64,000 bases of DNA, taken from positions 1 through 64,000 of the forward strand of contig JASMLK010000144.1 of NCBI GenBank assembly GCA_030748735.1. The letters run 5' to 3'. Position numbers and translations under genes: made by a program. The DNA is from Myxococcota bacterium. Lineage in GTDB: Bacteria > Myxococcota_A > UBA9160 > UBA4427. The notes under the pieces are model-generated. The model ran no database searches. It was not told the origin of the DNA and saw only the letters and a program-made list of their open reading frames with translations. Of this stretch, positions 25,991 through 34,289 are shown piece after piece. Positions within the stretch are counted from its first letter, which is position 1. Every line of letters begins with the position of its first letter.

Positions 25991-26568
25991 GGTGCCAGCA
26001 TCCTCTTTGTTACGACGACGAGGTCGTGCGCCAGGGACTCGGGGTCTGGCAGGGCTTCCTCGTCGATGAAGTATTGGAGCAACAAGCCGTCGATCGCGGC
26101 CATCAGGATCGAGGCCTGGACTTCGGCGGCAGGTTCCCCGGCGATGCTTCCATCGCGCTGGCCTTCGGCGATCACGCTCGCCAATCCGCTTCGGATCGCC
26201 TGAAAGAAACCGCCCATCTCGCGGGCGTCCTGCAGGCGAAGGTCCATGAAGACGCGCCCGAAGGACGCCCATTCGGGAAACAGCGCCGCGCAGGCGCGCG
26301 CGAGCTGTTCGATGCGCGCGATCGGCGTGCCGGCTTCTGACAGGCAGGCGCGAAAGACCTGCTCTTCCTGCTCGAGCATCTCGCTCACCATGTCGGCGAG
26401 CAGCGAATCCTTGTCGGGGTAGTAGTGGTAGAGGCTCGACCGCCCCATGCCGGCGGCTTTGGCGACGTGGGCGAGGCCCGTCCCGCGAACGCCGCGCTCG
26501 GCGAAGACACGTCGCGCCGCGTCGCGGATTTCGTCTCGCTGGTTCGCGGGGTCGACGACCTTGGGCAT
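25987..26568 (-). CDS. TetR family transcriptional regulator
   Basis: This 193-aa regulator has an N-terminal TetR helix-turn-helix (IRDAARRVFAERGVRGTGLA, then HVAKAAGMGRSSLYHYYPDK). The C-terminal ligand and dimer domain resembles the AcrR/TetR_C group (LLQYFIDEEALPDPESLAHD). The start at 26568 has AGGAGG immediately upstream, so the 8 residues of the longer frame are discarded. It is the first gene of the operon with the methyltransferase and HgcAB-like fusion. A perfect palindrome 28-53 nt upstream of its start is the probable operator, implying autorepression of the whole operon. The inducing ligand is unknown. Confidence 0.92.
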   Translation of the reverse strand: MPKVVDPANQRDEIRDAARRVFAERGVRGTGLAHVAKAAGMGRSSLYHYYPDKDSLLADMVSEMLEQEEQVFRACLSEAGTPIARIEQLARACAALFPEWASFGRVFMDLRLQDAREMGGFFQAIRSGLASVIAEGQRDGSIAGEPAAEVQASILMAAIDGLLLQYFIDEEALPDPESLAHDLVVVTKRMLAP

Positions 26569-26595
26569 GGGGCCTCCTGACCGCCCCATCATGCC

Positions 26596-26621
26596 TTATT
26601 TCGACAGTGTTGTCGAAATAA
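26596..26621. promoter_or_regulatory. Palindromic TetR operator candidate
   Basis: TTATTTCGACA (26596-26606) and TGTCGAAATAA (26611-26621) are perfect 11-bp inverted arms with a 4-nt spacer. They lie 28 nt upstream of the TetR start, in the short AT-rich patch before the operon. Arm length and spacing suit a TetR-family dimer or pair of dimers. The nearest gene to the right ends rather than starts here, so the site can only serve the TetR operon. Confidence 0.8.
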
Positions 26622-26694
26622 AACCGCTGAAAATTCAGCCAAGTACGCCCGGAATTTGGCTGCTAGCCCCCGAGCACCCGGCGCAGGTAGTCGT

Positions 26695-27021
26695 TCAGGA
26701 AGCGGCCTTCGCGAGTTTCGCTTTGCTCGATTGCGGCTTCCGATCTCGGCCGCTCACGTACTGGCCATAGGGGCCGAGGAGCGGATGGGCGCGGACCTCT
26801 TTCACGCATTGTTTCGACAGCCGGTTGCGATGGGGCTCCATGCAGCCGACCAACTCGAGGGTCGGCGAATTCGAGTTCAATTTCGGGCAGTAGCGGGCGG
26901 TGTCCGCGTCGCAGTCGCTCGCGAACGCAGAGGGGGCTGCCAGCATGGCCAGCGAGAAAACCAGGGAGGCAGCGCAGCGGCTCGGCAGGCTCCACGGCAT
27001 TCGGCTGATTTCGTAGAGCAT
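26695..27021 (-). CDS. Hypothetical exported Cys-rich protein
   Basis: This 108-aa frame has a signal peptide (SRCAASLVFSLAMLAAPSAF, cleavage after ASA-like FAS). A short mature domain follows with CDADTARYC and, later, a GCMEPHRNRLSKQC pair. The C-x7-C ... C-x(13)-C spacing resembles one unit of the Cys-rich GLG1-type repeat found in small exported bacterial proteins. The tail is Lys/Ser-rich. Two ATGs (27021, 27000) are possible and neither has a clear ribosome-binding site. It follows the channel gene on the same strand with a 42-nt gap. Function unknown. Confidence 0.65.
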   Translation of the reverse strand: MLYEISRMPWSLPSRCAASLVFSLAMLAAPSAFASDCDADTARYCPKLNSNSPTLELVGCMEPHRNRLSKQCVKEVRAHPLLGPYGQYVSGRDRKPQSSKAKLAKAAS

Positions 27022-27063
27022 TCAGTCGAGGTTGATGACGACAAGCCCGAAGGCGCTTGAGGC

Positions 27064-28779
27064 TCAGGCGTCGCGCTTGCGCTTCGCGTAACGCTCGAGG
27101 AAGCTGCGGTGCTGCTCGGGTGTCCCGATCATGACGAGGGTCCCGTCGCCCGGCAGTTCGGTCGTGGCGGGTGGGTTGGTGAGCGATTCGCCGTCGTTGC
27201 GCACCGCGACGACGTTCAGCCCGGTCTTGGCTCCGATGCCGCTTTCGGAAAGCGGTTTGCCGGCGAGCTTGCGCGGGACGGGTTCGATGAAGAGTTCGGT
27301 CCCCTCGCCGATGATCACGAGTTCGCGCTGCTCGATCAGCGAAACGATCGTCTTGACCGCAAGGGCCACGTGGCTGAGCGCGAAGTCCGCGCCGGCGCGC
27401 CGGATCGCGGGTAGGTTCCACTCGTGGGTGATGCGGCTCACGATGTGTGCGTCGGAGTTGAGCTTCCGGCAGTACACGGCCAGGTAGATGTTCGTCGCAT
27501 CGTTGTTGGTGGTGAGCAGGACCGAGGGGGCTTCGAGCAGACCGGCCTTCAGGATCGTGTCGAGGTTGGCGCCGTCCCCGACGATCACCTTGTCGGACAC
27601 TTCCTGGAGCGAGGCTTCGAGCGAGGCATCGGAATCGAGGATCGTGACCTTGGCCTCTCGCTCGTGCAATGTAGCCGCAGTCGAACGCCCCACGGTCCCG
27701 CCACCGATCACCAGAACCGGGTTCTCGTTGGCCTGATAGATCGTGAAGAAAGAATCGAGTTCGGTGAGTTGCTCTTCGGTACCGACGATCACGGGAACAC
27801 TGTGCTCGGAGAGCAGGGTGTCCGGCTCAGCCGCCATCAGCGCCCCGCCTTCCCAAACACCAACGATCGACAACCCCGTGAGTTCGCGCAGGCGCGACTC
27901 TCGCACGGTCTTGCCCGGGAGCTTGGTGCCGTTGATGGGGAACTCTGCGATTCGCAGGTCCTCGAAGCGGCCGATGCGATGCGCCTGTCGTGTTCCGACG
28001 GTGACGCGGCTTGCGAGGTGTTCGCCGAGTTGGTCCTTCAGCGGCAGCGCGTGTGTTGCGCCGGACAGTTGCAGTAGGTCGACCGAATCGGCGCTGGCCG
28101 CTAGCGCGACGATGGGGACTTCGGAGGCGAGTTCGCGAATCGTGAGGATGATGTTGGTGTTCGTTGCATCGCTGCGGTTGGCCAGCACCAATCGGGCCTT
28201 GTCGATGCGCAGCGCTCGGTAGGTGTCGATGACCTCCGGCATGGCCGTGACCACCGACACGCCATCGCCGTGAAGTTGGGCGGCGCGCTCGGGGTCCGGC
28301 TCGATGACGAAGTAGTCGATGCCGAGTTCTTCCAGACGATCGATCAGCGCGGCGGCGATCTCTTCGTAGTGGCAGATGATGACGTGGTTCTCCACGTCTT
28401 CGGGCGCTTCGCGCGGCGCACGCAAGCGAACCTGGGCCTCGAGCCAGGGCGCGTAGAAGAAACGGATGAAGGTGAAGGGCAGCACGATGAGCAACATCAC
28501 GATGCCCCAGATCAGCACGACGATCGTGAAGCCGCGTCCGAGGTCGCTGTTGAAGGTGATGTCCCCGAAGCCGAGGGTGCTCATCACCGTGAGCGTCCAG
28601 TAGAGACCCGTCAGCCACGAATGTTGCTGTCCCTCATACACCATGATGAGGTGGAACAGGACCGTGGACAGGGCCATGCTCGCAATCAGCAGCCCGAAGT
28701 AGGAGGCGAGGGCCCGGAGGTTTCGCCTCATCTCCTGCTGGCCGAGGATGTAGACCAACTCAGACGGCAAGAATTTCAT
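27064..28779 (-). CDS. Potassium channel protein with two RCK (TrkA-N/TrkA-C) units
   Basis: This 571-aa protein has two membrane helices flanking a pore loop whose selectivity filter is T68-L-G-F-G-D73 (MSTLGFGDITF), as in Kch/MthK-type K+ channels. The cytoplasmic part has a first TrkA-N Rossmann domain (HVIICHYEEIAAALIDRLEE) with a TrkA-C domain. A second TrkA-N (VLVIGGGTVGRSTAATLHER) follows with its own TrkA-C (NVVAVRNDGESLTNPPATTE). The first nucleotide-binding loop is not the classical GxGxxG, while the second is. Such proteins gate K+ flux in response to nucleotides or Ca2+. It is complete for the two-RCK layout. Confidence 0.92.
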   Translation of the reverse strand: MKFLPSELVYILGQQEMRRNLRALASYFGLLIASMALSTVLFHLIMVYEGQQHSWLTGLYWTLTVMSTLGFGDITFNSDLGRGFTIVVLIWGIVMLLIVLPFTFIRFFYAPWLEAQVRLRAPREAPEDVENHVIICHYEEIAAALIDRLEELGIDYFVIEPDPERAAQLHGDGVSVVTAMPEVIDTYRALRIDKARLVLANRSDATNTNIILTIRELASEVPIVALAASADSVDLLQLSGATHALPLKDQLGEHLASRVTVGTRQAHRIGRFEDLRIAEFPINGTKLPGKTVRESRLRELTGLSIVGVWEGGALMAAEPDTLLSEHSVPVIVGTEEQLTELDSFFTIYQANENPVLVIGGGTVGRSTAATLHEREAKVTILDSDASLEASLQEVSDKVIVGDGANLDTILKAGLLEAPSVLLTTNNDATNIYLAVYCRKLNSDAHIVSRITHEWNLPAIRRAGADFALSHVALAVKTIVSLIEQRELVIIGEGTELFIEPVPRKLAGKPLSESGIGAKTGLNVVAVRNDGESLTNPPATTELPGDGTLVMIGTPEQHRSFLERYAKRKRDA

Positions 28780-28824
28780 CGCGGCCGGAAGTGTATCGCT
28801 TTGGAGAAAAAACCAACGCGTTGG

Positions 28825-29113
28825 TCACCCCCGAACGCTGGTTTTGTGAAAGATTGTGGGAAGTCGCCGCATCCACCGGTCGCTCCGCATCTCGACCGAC
28901 TCGCTCGTCTTCTCGTCGAGCAGGCGACTCACGTGATCGCTGCCGTCGCAACGAATCGCCTCGAGATGCACGCAGCGCTGCAGCCGCAGGCCGTCGAGTT
29001 CGCCTTTCGGGTCGAGGGTGGCGAGGATCTCCTTCTCACTTCGACCCGTTCGCCTCGCCGTAGATCGAGCTTCGTTTCGATCGATCGCGCAGCCATCGAA
29101 TCCATCTCACCAT
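28825..29113 (-). pseudogene. Decayed gene fragment
   Basis: One minus-strand frame reads EKEILATLDPKGELDGLRLQ, then RCVHLEAIRCDGSDHVSRLL, and ends at 28825. The segments EILATLD-x-KGELDGL and AVHLEGLRCDGS are, as I recall, separate parts of one longer uncharacterised protein; here they are fused by deletion. The only upstream ATG (29113) is in another frame that stops after 25 codons (ending IYGEANGSK), just where the similarity begins, implying a frameshift. No intact gene fits this stretch of about 340 nt, which otherwise holds the channel gene promoter. Confidence 0.4.
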
Positions 29114-29120
29114 GGCCACT

Positions 29121-29789
29121 TCAGCTTCGAGTCGACGCGAGTACGAGCTTGCGTGCGTGGAAGGCTTCGGCGTACCCCGAAGGCGCACGCGCTTCGACGC
29201 CACGGACGGCCATCAGGCCCCGAAAGGCGTTCGGCTGGAACCAGTCCTTTTCGTGTTGTGAGACGTACGTGTCGTACAGGATGTCGAGCTTGGTTTCGAC
29301 CTGGTTTTCGCTGAGTGGCATGAAGACGTTGGGGACGCCGACGTCCCCGTCCCATTTCGGGATCTCGTATTCGAGGACCAGGTGGTCGCGATACGCGTTC
29401 CAGGTGACGTCCGACACCATGCGGTGGTCTTGATGGCGGTCGTCGCGGTAGTGGGTGAAGACGACGTCGGGTTCGAACGTGCCGCGATGGTCGTGTATCG
29501 CCTGTTTGACGGCCGCGCCCTCGTAGGGGAGGTAACCATCGCGAAAGGTTTCGACCTGCACCTGCTTCGACACGTCCTCGACCCCGAAGCGCGCCGCACT
29601 GGCGCGGGCTTCTCCAGCACGCACTTCGTCCGACGACAAGATCAACCAGCGCATCTCGAGGTGCGGGAACTGTTCACGCAGGGCGAGCAGGGTGCCCCCG
29701 CAGCCGATTTCGATGTCGTCGCAATGGGCGCCGAGGCACGTCACCTTGACGGGTTCCGAAGGGTCGCGGGCGAGGAGCAGGGGGATCAC
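29121..29789 (-). CDS. PIG-L family deacetylase
   Basis: This 222-aa LmbE/PIG-L zinc-dependent de-N-acetylase has the metal motif AHCDDIEIGCGG (H-x-D-D form). The second motif is VVFTHYRDDRHQDHRMVSD, with the H-x-x-D/H metal ligand, followed by WNAYRDHLVLEYEIPKW. Enzymes of this group remove acetyl groups from GlcNAc-type sugars or nucleotide sugars. Start GTG at 29789 overlaps the stop of the cytidylyltransferase as GTGA, so the two are translationally coupled. It is the last gene of the polysaccharide operon, suggesting deacetylation of an N-acetylated sugar in the surface glycan. Confidence 0.9.
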   Translation of the reverse strand: MIPLLLARDPSEPVKVTCLGAHCDDIEIGCGGTLLALREQFPHLEMRWLILSSDEVRAGEARASAARFGVEDVSKQVQVETFRDGYLPYEGAAVKQAIHDHRGTFEPDVVFTHYRDDRHQDHRMVSDVTWNAYRDHLVLEYEIPKWDGDVGVPNVFMPLSENQVETKLDILYDTYVSQHEKDWFQPNAFRGLMAVRGVEARAPSGYAEAFHARKLVLASTRS

Positions 29790-30577
29790 AGGTCGCCCCA
29801 ATCGCCGTTCCAGACGCGCCACGGCGTGTCGCCCACGCGCAACATCTGTTCGAATTGCGTCTTGTCCTTGAAGGTGTCCATCGCCTTCCAGAAGCCGTCG
29901 TGGGGTTGCGCGAGTAGCTCACCGGCTCCGATCAAACGCTGGAAGGGTTCTTCGACGAGTTCTTCACCTTCACCCAGGTATTCGAAGATCTCGTTTCGGA
30001 AGGCGAAGAAGCCGCCGTTCACGCGAATGTGATCGCCGTGCATCGGCTTCATGTTGCGCACGTTGCCCTGCGCGTCGGCGTCGACCACGTGGAAGGAAAG
30101 CGGTGCCCGCACCGTGACCATCGAAGCGATCTTGCCGCTGCTCTGGAAGTTCGAAAGGAACTTGTCGAGGCGCATGTCGGTGAGGCCGTCGGCATAGTTG
30201 GCGAGGAACATCTCCTCCCCTTCGAGGTGCTCGCGCACCGCGCGAAGGCGCATGCCGATGTTGGCTTCGATCCCCGTGTCGACGAAGGTGATCTTCCAAT
30301 CGTCGAGATCCGAATTCAAGAGCTCGACCTCGGAACCCGAGCCCTTCCAGACGAAGTCGTTGGTGAGACGTTCGTCGTAGTCGATGAAGTAGTTCTTGAT
30401 GGCTTCAGCGCGGTAGCCCAGGCAGAGAACGAAGTCCTTGTGCCCGAAGTGGGCGTAGTACTTCATCAGATTCCAGAGGATCGGGCGCTGGCCGACCGGC
30501 ACGAGAGGCTTCGGCACGGCTTCCGATGCTTCGCGAAGTCGCATCCCCATGCCACCGCAGAAGAGAACGACCTTCAT
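29786..30577 (-). CDS. Glucose-1-phosphate cytidylyltransferase-like
   Basis: This 263-aa sugar nucleotidyltransferase of the RfbF type has the nucleotide-binding loop CGGMGMRLREASEAVPKPLV at residues 7-26. FLANYADGLTDMRLDKF holds the metal Asp region, and VNGGFFAFRNEIFEYL and KAMDTFKDK are characteristic of CDP-glucose synthases. It makes CDP-glucose from glucose-1-P and CTP, the entry to CDP-deoxysugars and branched sugars. Length matches RfbF (about 257 aa). Its stop overlaps the PIG-L start. The sugar specificity is inferred from family only. Confidence 0.9.
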   Translation of the reverse strand: MKVVLFCGGMGMRLREASEAVPKPLVPVGQRPILWNLMKYYAHFGHKDFVLCLGYRAEAIKNYFIDYDERLTNDFVWKGSGSEVELLNSDLDDWKITFVDTGIEANIGMRLRAVREHLEGEEMFLANYADGLTDMRLDKFLSNFQSSGKIASMVTVRAPLSFHVVDADAQGNVRNMKPMHGDHIRVNGGFFAFRNEIFEYLGEGEELVEEPFQRLIGAGELLAQPHDGFWKAMDTFKDKTQFEQMLRVGDTPWRVWNGDWGDL

Positions 30578-30631
30578 CGTGCTCCTTCCTCGTTCGTGGC
30601 CGGGCAGCTCTTGCGCCGGCAGCTCGATTGG

Positions 30632-31885
30632 TCAGTCACAGATGCGTACCTCGGGGATGGGAACGACGAAGCGTCCACCCCAGCTCTTCACGACCGACGT
30701 CGACTCGATGATCTCGCGCTCGAGGTTCCACGGCAAGATCAGCACGTAGTCGGGCTTCGTGCGCTCGATCTCGTCCGGGTGGAGGATCGGAATGTGGGTG
30801 CCGGGGAGGAAACCCCCCTGCTTGTGAGGGCTGCGGTCGACGGTGTAGTCGAGGAAGTCGGTGCGAATGCCACAGTAGTTGAGCAGGGTGTTGCCCTTGC
30901 CCGGTGCGCCGTAGCCCACGACCTGCTTGCCGTCGCGTTTGGCCGCGATGAGGAATTCGAGCAGCTTGCGCTTGGTTTCGCGTACCTGCTCGGCAAAGCG
31001 TCCGTAGTAGGCGAGGGTGCGCATGCCTTCCTGCTCCTCGCGTTCGAGCAGCTCGCCAACCCGTTCGCAGATGTCGTGGCTGGGCGAGTCGGTATGTCTC
31101 GCATAGATGCGAATCGAACCGCCGTGGGTCGAGAGTTCTTCCACGTCGAAGAGCGTGAGCCCGTGCTTGGCAAAGAGTTCGTTCACGGTGCCAAACGAGA
31201 GATAGGAAAAGTGCTCGTGATAGATCGTGTCGAACTGGTTCCCCTCGATGAGGCGCATCAAGTGGGGGAATTCCATGGTGACCACGCCGTCTTCGGCGAG
31301 CAGGTGTTTCAGGCCGGCCACCAGGTCGTTGATGTCGGGGACGTGGGCGAGCACGTTGTTGCCGGCAATGAGATCCGCACGCCCGTGTTCCTTCGCGACG
31401 AACTCGGCGGTTTCGAGCCCGAAGAAGCGCACCAGCGTGTCGACGCCCTTCTCGCGCGCGGCGGCCGCCGTGTTCGATGCGGGCTCGATCCCGAGCACGC
31501 GTACGTCCCGTTCGACGAAGTACTGAAGCAGGTAGCCGTCGTTGCTCGCGACTTCGACCACGAAGCTCTTCTCGCCCAGCCCGAAGCGTTCGCTCGTAGC
31601 GGCCACGTAGCGGCTGGCGTGTGCGAGCCACGAATCACTGAACGAAGAGAAGTAGGCGTACTCGCCGTCGCCGAAGATCTCGTCGGGGGGCACCAACTCT
31701 TCGAGTTGCACCAGGAAGCACTGGTCGCACAACCAGACGTGGAGCGGATAGAAGGGCTCCATGTCCGCCACGTCTTCGGGGGTGCGGTGCTTCTGGCAGA
31801 GCGGCGACATCCCGAGGTCGACGAAGGTGTGTCGCAAGGAGGCGCCGCAGGCGCGGCAAGGGGGTTCGCGGGTCGCTGAGGACAT
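30632..31885 (-). CDS. Sugar C-methyltransferase (TylC3/NovU-like)
   Basis: This 417-aa protein has three parts in the order seen in deoxysugar C-methyltransferases. First is an N-terminal zinc-binding domain with C10-x2-C13 (PCRACGASL) and C53-x2-C56 (WLCDQCFLV). Next is a SAM-binding Rossmann domain (VVEVASNDGYLLQYF; GNNVLAHVPDINDLV; YHEHFSYLSF with the catalytic Tyr/His/Glu). Last is a C-terminal Methyltransf_14 domain (VVGYGAPGKGNTLLNYCGI). It would add a branch methyl group to a 4-keto-deoxysugar nucleotide. Its start overlaps the epimerase stop as TGATG. Confidence 0.92.
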   Translation of the reverse strand: MSSATREPPCRACGASLRHTFVDLGMSPLCQKHRTPEDVADMEPFYPLHVWLCDQCFLVQLEELVPPDEIFGDGEYAYFSSFSDSWLAHASRYVAATSERFGLGEKSFVVEVASNDGYLLQYFVERDVRVLGIEPASNTAAAAREKGVDTLVRFFGLETAEFVAKEHGRADLIAGNNVLAHVPDINDLVAGLKHLLAEDGVVTMEFPHLMRLIEGNQFDTIYHEHFSYLSFGTVNELFAKHGLTLFDVEELSTHGGSIRIYARHTDSPSHDICERVGELLEREEQEGMRTLAYYGRFAEQVRETKRKLLEFLIAAKRDGKQVVGYGAPGKGNTLLNYCGIRTDFLDYTVDRSPHKQGGFLPGTHIPILHPDEIERTKPDYVLILPWNLEREIIESTSVVKSWGGRFVVPIPEVRICD

Positions 31886-32940
31886 CAGCTGGAACCTCGT
31901 GTGCCATCGTTCATGTCGACGAAGCGCAGGTTTTCATCGAGGCGTTTCTGGTCCAGTAGTTCCTGGATGCGCGCGATGCGGAGGTAGCGACTGCCTTCGA
32001 GGTCGTCCTTCGTCAAACCGATGCTGCGGTAGGCCTCGTCGAGTTGGCCCACGCCTTTCGCCACGGTCCAACTCGGGTCGTAGCCGGGAAGCTGGCTTTC
32101 GATCTTTTCGAAGTTCACCCGGTAGCAGCGCGGGTCTGGACCCGCGCCTTCGGCGATTTCGACGCGGCTGCCCTCGATCTGCTCGGCCACCATGTTGGCG
32201 ACTTCGATGATGCGGAAGGTTTCGCCCGTGCGTCCCACGTTGAAGGCTTCGTTGTGCACGACATCGCGAGGTGCGCGCAGTGCGGCGAGGAAGCCGCGGC
32301 AGACGTCTTCGACATGCACGAGCGGTCGCCAGGGTGAACCGTCGCTCTTCAGCAACACGTGGCCCGTGGTGAGCGCCCAGCCGACCAGGTTGTTGACCAC
32401 GAGGTCGCCGCGCAGTCGCGGCGACACGCCGTAGACGGTGGCGTTGCGCAGATAGACGGGGCAGAAGTCATCGCTCGCCAGGGGCGCGAGGTCGGCTTCG
32501 ACCATCACCTTGCTTTCTGCGTAGGGGGTGACGGGGGAGAAGGCGGCGTTCTCGTCGAGTATGTCGTCCGGGCTCGCCGCGCCGTACACGCTGCACGAAG
32601 ACGAATAGAGGAAGCGTTCGACGCCGGCTTGTTTTGCGCACTTCGCCAGGTGAACCGAAGCGCGGTGGTTGATCGAGTAGGTGCAATCGGGGTTCAGGTT
32701 GCCCAGGGGGTCGTTCGAGATGGCGGCGAGGTGGATGACCGCGTCGAAGCCTTCGAGGTCCGCGGCCGTCACGTCGCGCAGGTCGCGGCGCAGCCCGGGG
32801 ATGCCCGACGGCTGGCTCCCGAAGTCGCAGCCCGCGAACAAACCACTGTCGAGCCCGACCACGTCGAGCCCTTCGTTGCGAAACATGGGGGCCATCACCG
32901 CACCGAGGTAGCCCTCGTGTCCCGTGATCAAAACGCGCAT
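31885..32940 (-). CDS. NAD-dependent sugar-nucleotide epimerase/dehydratase
   Basis: This 351-aa extended SDR has the NAD motif TGHEGYLG (residues 6-13). DVTAADLEGFDAVIHLAAIS and the catalytic Ser region FLYSSSCSVYGAA follow, with Y-x-x-x-K in PYAESKVMVE. Such enzymes epimerise, dehydrate or reduce the hexose of a nucleotide sugar. It lies between the aminopeptidase-like gene (23 nt upstream) and the C-methyltransferase (overlapping), consistent with a CDP-4-keto-sugar reductase or epimerase acting around the methylation step. The exact reaction is not determinable from sequence. Confidence 0.9.
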   Translation of the reverse strand: MRVLITGHEGYLGAVMAPMFRNEGLDVVGLDSGLFAGCDFGSQPSGIPGLRRDLRDVTAADLEGFDAVIHLAAISNDPLGNLNPDCTYSINHRASVHLAKCAKQAGVERFLYSSSCSVYGAASPDDILDENAAFSPVTPYAESKVMVEADLAPLASDDFCPVYLRNATVYGVSPRLRGDLVVNNLVGWALTTGHVLLKSDGSPWRPLVHVEDVCRGFLAALRAPRDVVHNEAFNVGRTGETFRIIEVANMVAEQIEGSRVEIAEGAGPDPRCYRVNFEKIESQLPGYDPSWTVAKGVGQLDEAYRSIGLTKDDLEGSRYLRIARIQELLDQKRLDENLRFVDMNDGTRGSS

Positions 32941-32963
32941 GCCAACCTCTCGTAAGTCCGGGT

Positions 32964-34289
32964 TCAGTTCTTGGATTCATTTGCAGCGTGATCGCCCGAT
33001 GGGTGATCGAGCGCCTCGAGCAGATCGTGTTTTTCGAGCAGCGCGGCGGCTCGTGCCACGAGTTCGAAGTCGAGGCCCGACCGCTCGGCGACCGCCAGTA
33101 GGTCGTGTTCTCCATCGGCCAGTTGCAGCGTCCACAGCAGGGCGATCGAGAGGTCGGCGGGGTTCGTTTCGCCCCCCATCGCGCAGTAGAGCCCCCTGCG
33201 TCCGAGTTGCGGCTCGCCGAAGGGTGCGAGGCTGCGGAAATGCCGGTTGCTGTCGAGCACACTCGCGATCTCGAGCAGGGTTTCGAGCGCACCTGCGAGT
33301 CGTTGGGGCTGGATGAACGAAAGATCGTCGGCCGAAGTGTGATATTCCGGAAATTCTCCGTGCAGCCCGCGCGAAAGCGAGCCCATGGGAATGCGGAACC
33401 CCGGCGAGTTGTACTGCCGTTCGTCGTAGCCGTAGGGGTGGAAGTCGCGCACCTCGCAGAGTTCACCGCTGCTTTCGAGCACGGCTTCGACGGCCCGGTC
33501 GATCGGGGCGTCACCCGCGAGGCTGCGCTTGTAGCGAAGCCCCTCGTCGTTGCCGATGCAGACGAGCGTCAAGCCGTGGCGTACGCGCTCGGCGGCGTCG
33601 CGGTTGCGAGCAAGCCAGGTGATCGCCCCGATCGTGCCGGGGGCGAAGACGAAGCGGTACGAAAGTCGGCGAGGCTGCGCGCGAAGCGCCTTCGCGAACG
33701 CAGTCGCGACCGCGATCCCCGAAAGATTGTCGTTCGCGAGTGACGGGTGGCAGACGTGTACCGAGATCAGGACTTCTTCCGGGCTTTCTCCCGCAATCAG
33801 CAGTTCGCCGTAGGACAGTGCGCCGTCCTCGAGGGTCGAATCGATGCAGACTTCGTACTCACCCGCTTCGAGCGATTCGCGTTGACGGTGTGTGAGACAG
33901 AAGCCCCAGTTTTCGTCGTAGTAGGTCGTTCGGTAGGGAACGACGTCGGGGCGGTCTTCGAGGGAATGAAGGTGCGCCTCGAGTGCGTCGAGAGACATGC
34001 GCTGGGCGGGAAGCGGCGCGCTGTAGTTGACCACATGGAGGTTCGAAGCCGCGAAGTCGACGAGCCGCTTGCCGCTCGCGTCCTTGATCCACGCGTCGCG
34101 AATATTCCATTCGCGCGGCACGGTCCAGTCGAGCACCGGAGTGCCGCTCGCTACTTCGTGGCGTTCGAGTGGGATGTGATCGGAGATCAGGTCGAGGGTC
34201 GCGCGCACGCCGTCACCCGTAATGCTGCGGCAGATCGGGTAGAGCTCCCGCGCGAGCGCCATCATCTCGTCTGCCGTCATACCACTCAT
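32964..34289 (-). CDS. DUF4910/DUF2172 aminopeptidase-like protein
   Basis: This 441-aa protein has the zinc-peptidase (M28-like) core of the family annotated as DUF4910 (aminopeptidase) with DUF2172. Features are LYPICRSITGDGVRATL at the N-terminus, WTVPREWNIRDAWI, then the metal motif SVHVCHPSLANDNLSG. The second active-site part is YRFVFAPGTIGAITWL, followed by FHPYGYDERQYNSPGF and the C-terminal winged-helix region ending near LLEKHDLLEALD. Members occur repeatedly inside polysaccharide clusters in place of a known sugar enzyme. Their substrate is unknown, perhaps an amide-linked sugar substituent. ATGA overlap with the RmlC-like gene couples translation. Confidence 0.85.
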   Translation of the reverse strand: MSGMTADEMMALARELYPICRSITGDGVRATLDLISDHIPLERHEVASGTPVLDWTVPREWNIRDAWIKDASGKRLVDFAASNLHVVNYSAPLPAQRMSLDALEAHLHSLEDRPDVVPYRTTYYDENWGFCLTHRQRESLEAGEYEVCIDSTLEDGALSYGELLIAGESPEEVLISVHVCHPSLANDNLSGIAVATAFAKALRAQPRRLSYRFVFAPGTIGAITWLARNRDAAERVRHGLTLVCIGNDEGLRYKRSLAGDAPIDRAVEAVLESSGELCEVRDFHPYGYDERQYNSPGFRIPMGSLSRGLHGEFPEYHTSADDLSFIQPQRLAGALETLLEIASVLDSNRHFRSLAPFGEPQLGRRGLYCAMGGETNPADLSIALLWTLQLADGEHDLLAVAERSGLDFELVARAAALLEKHDLLEALDHPSGDHAANESKN

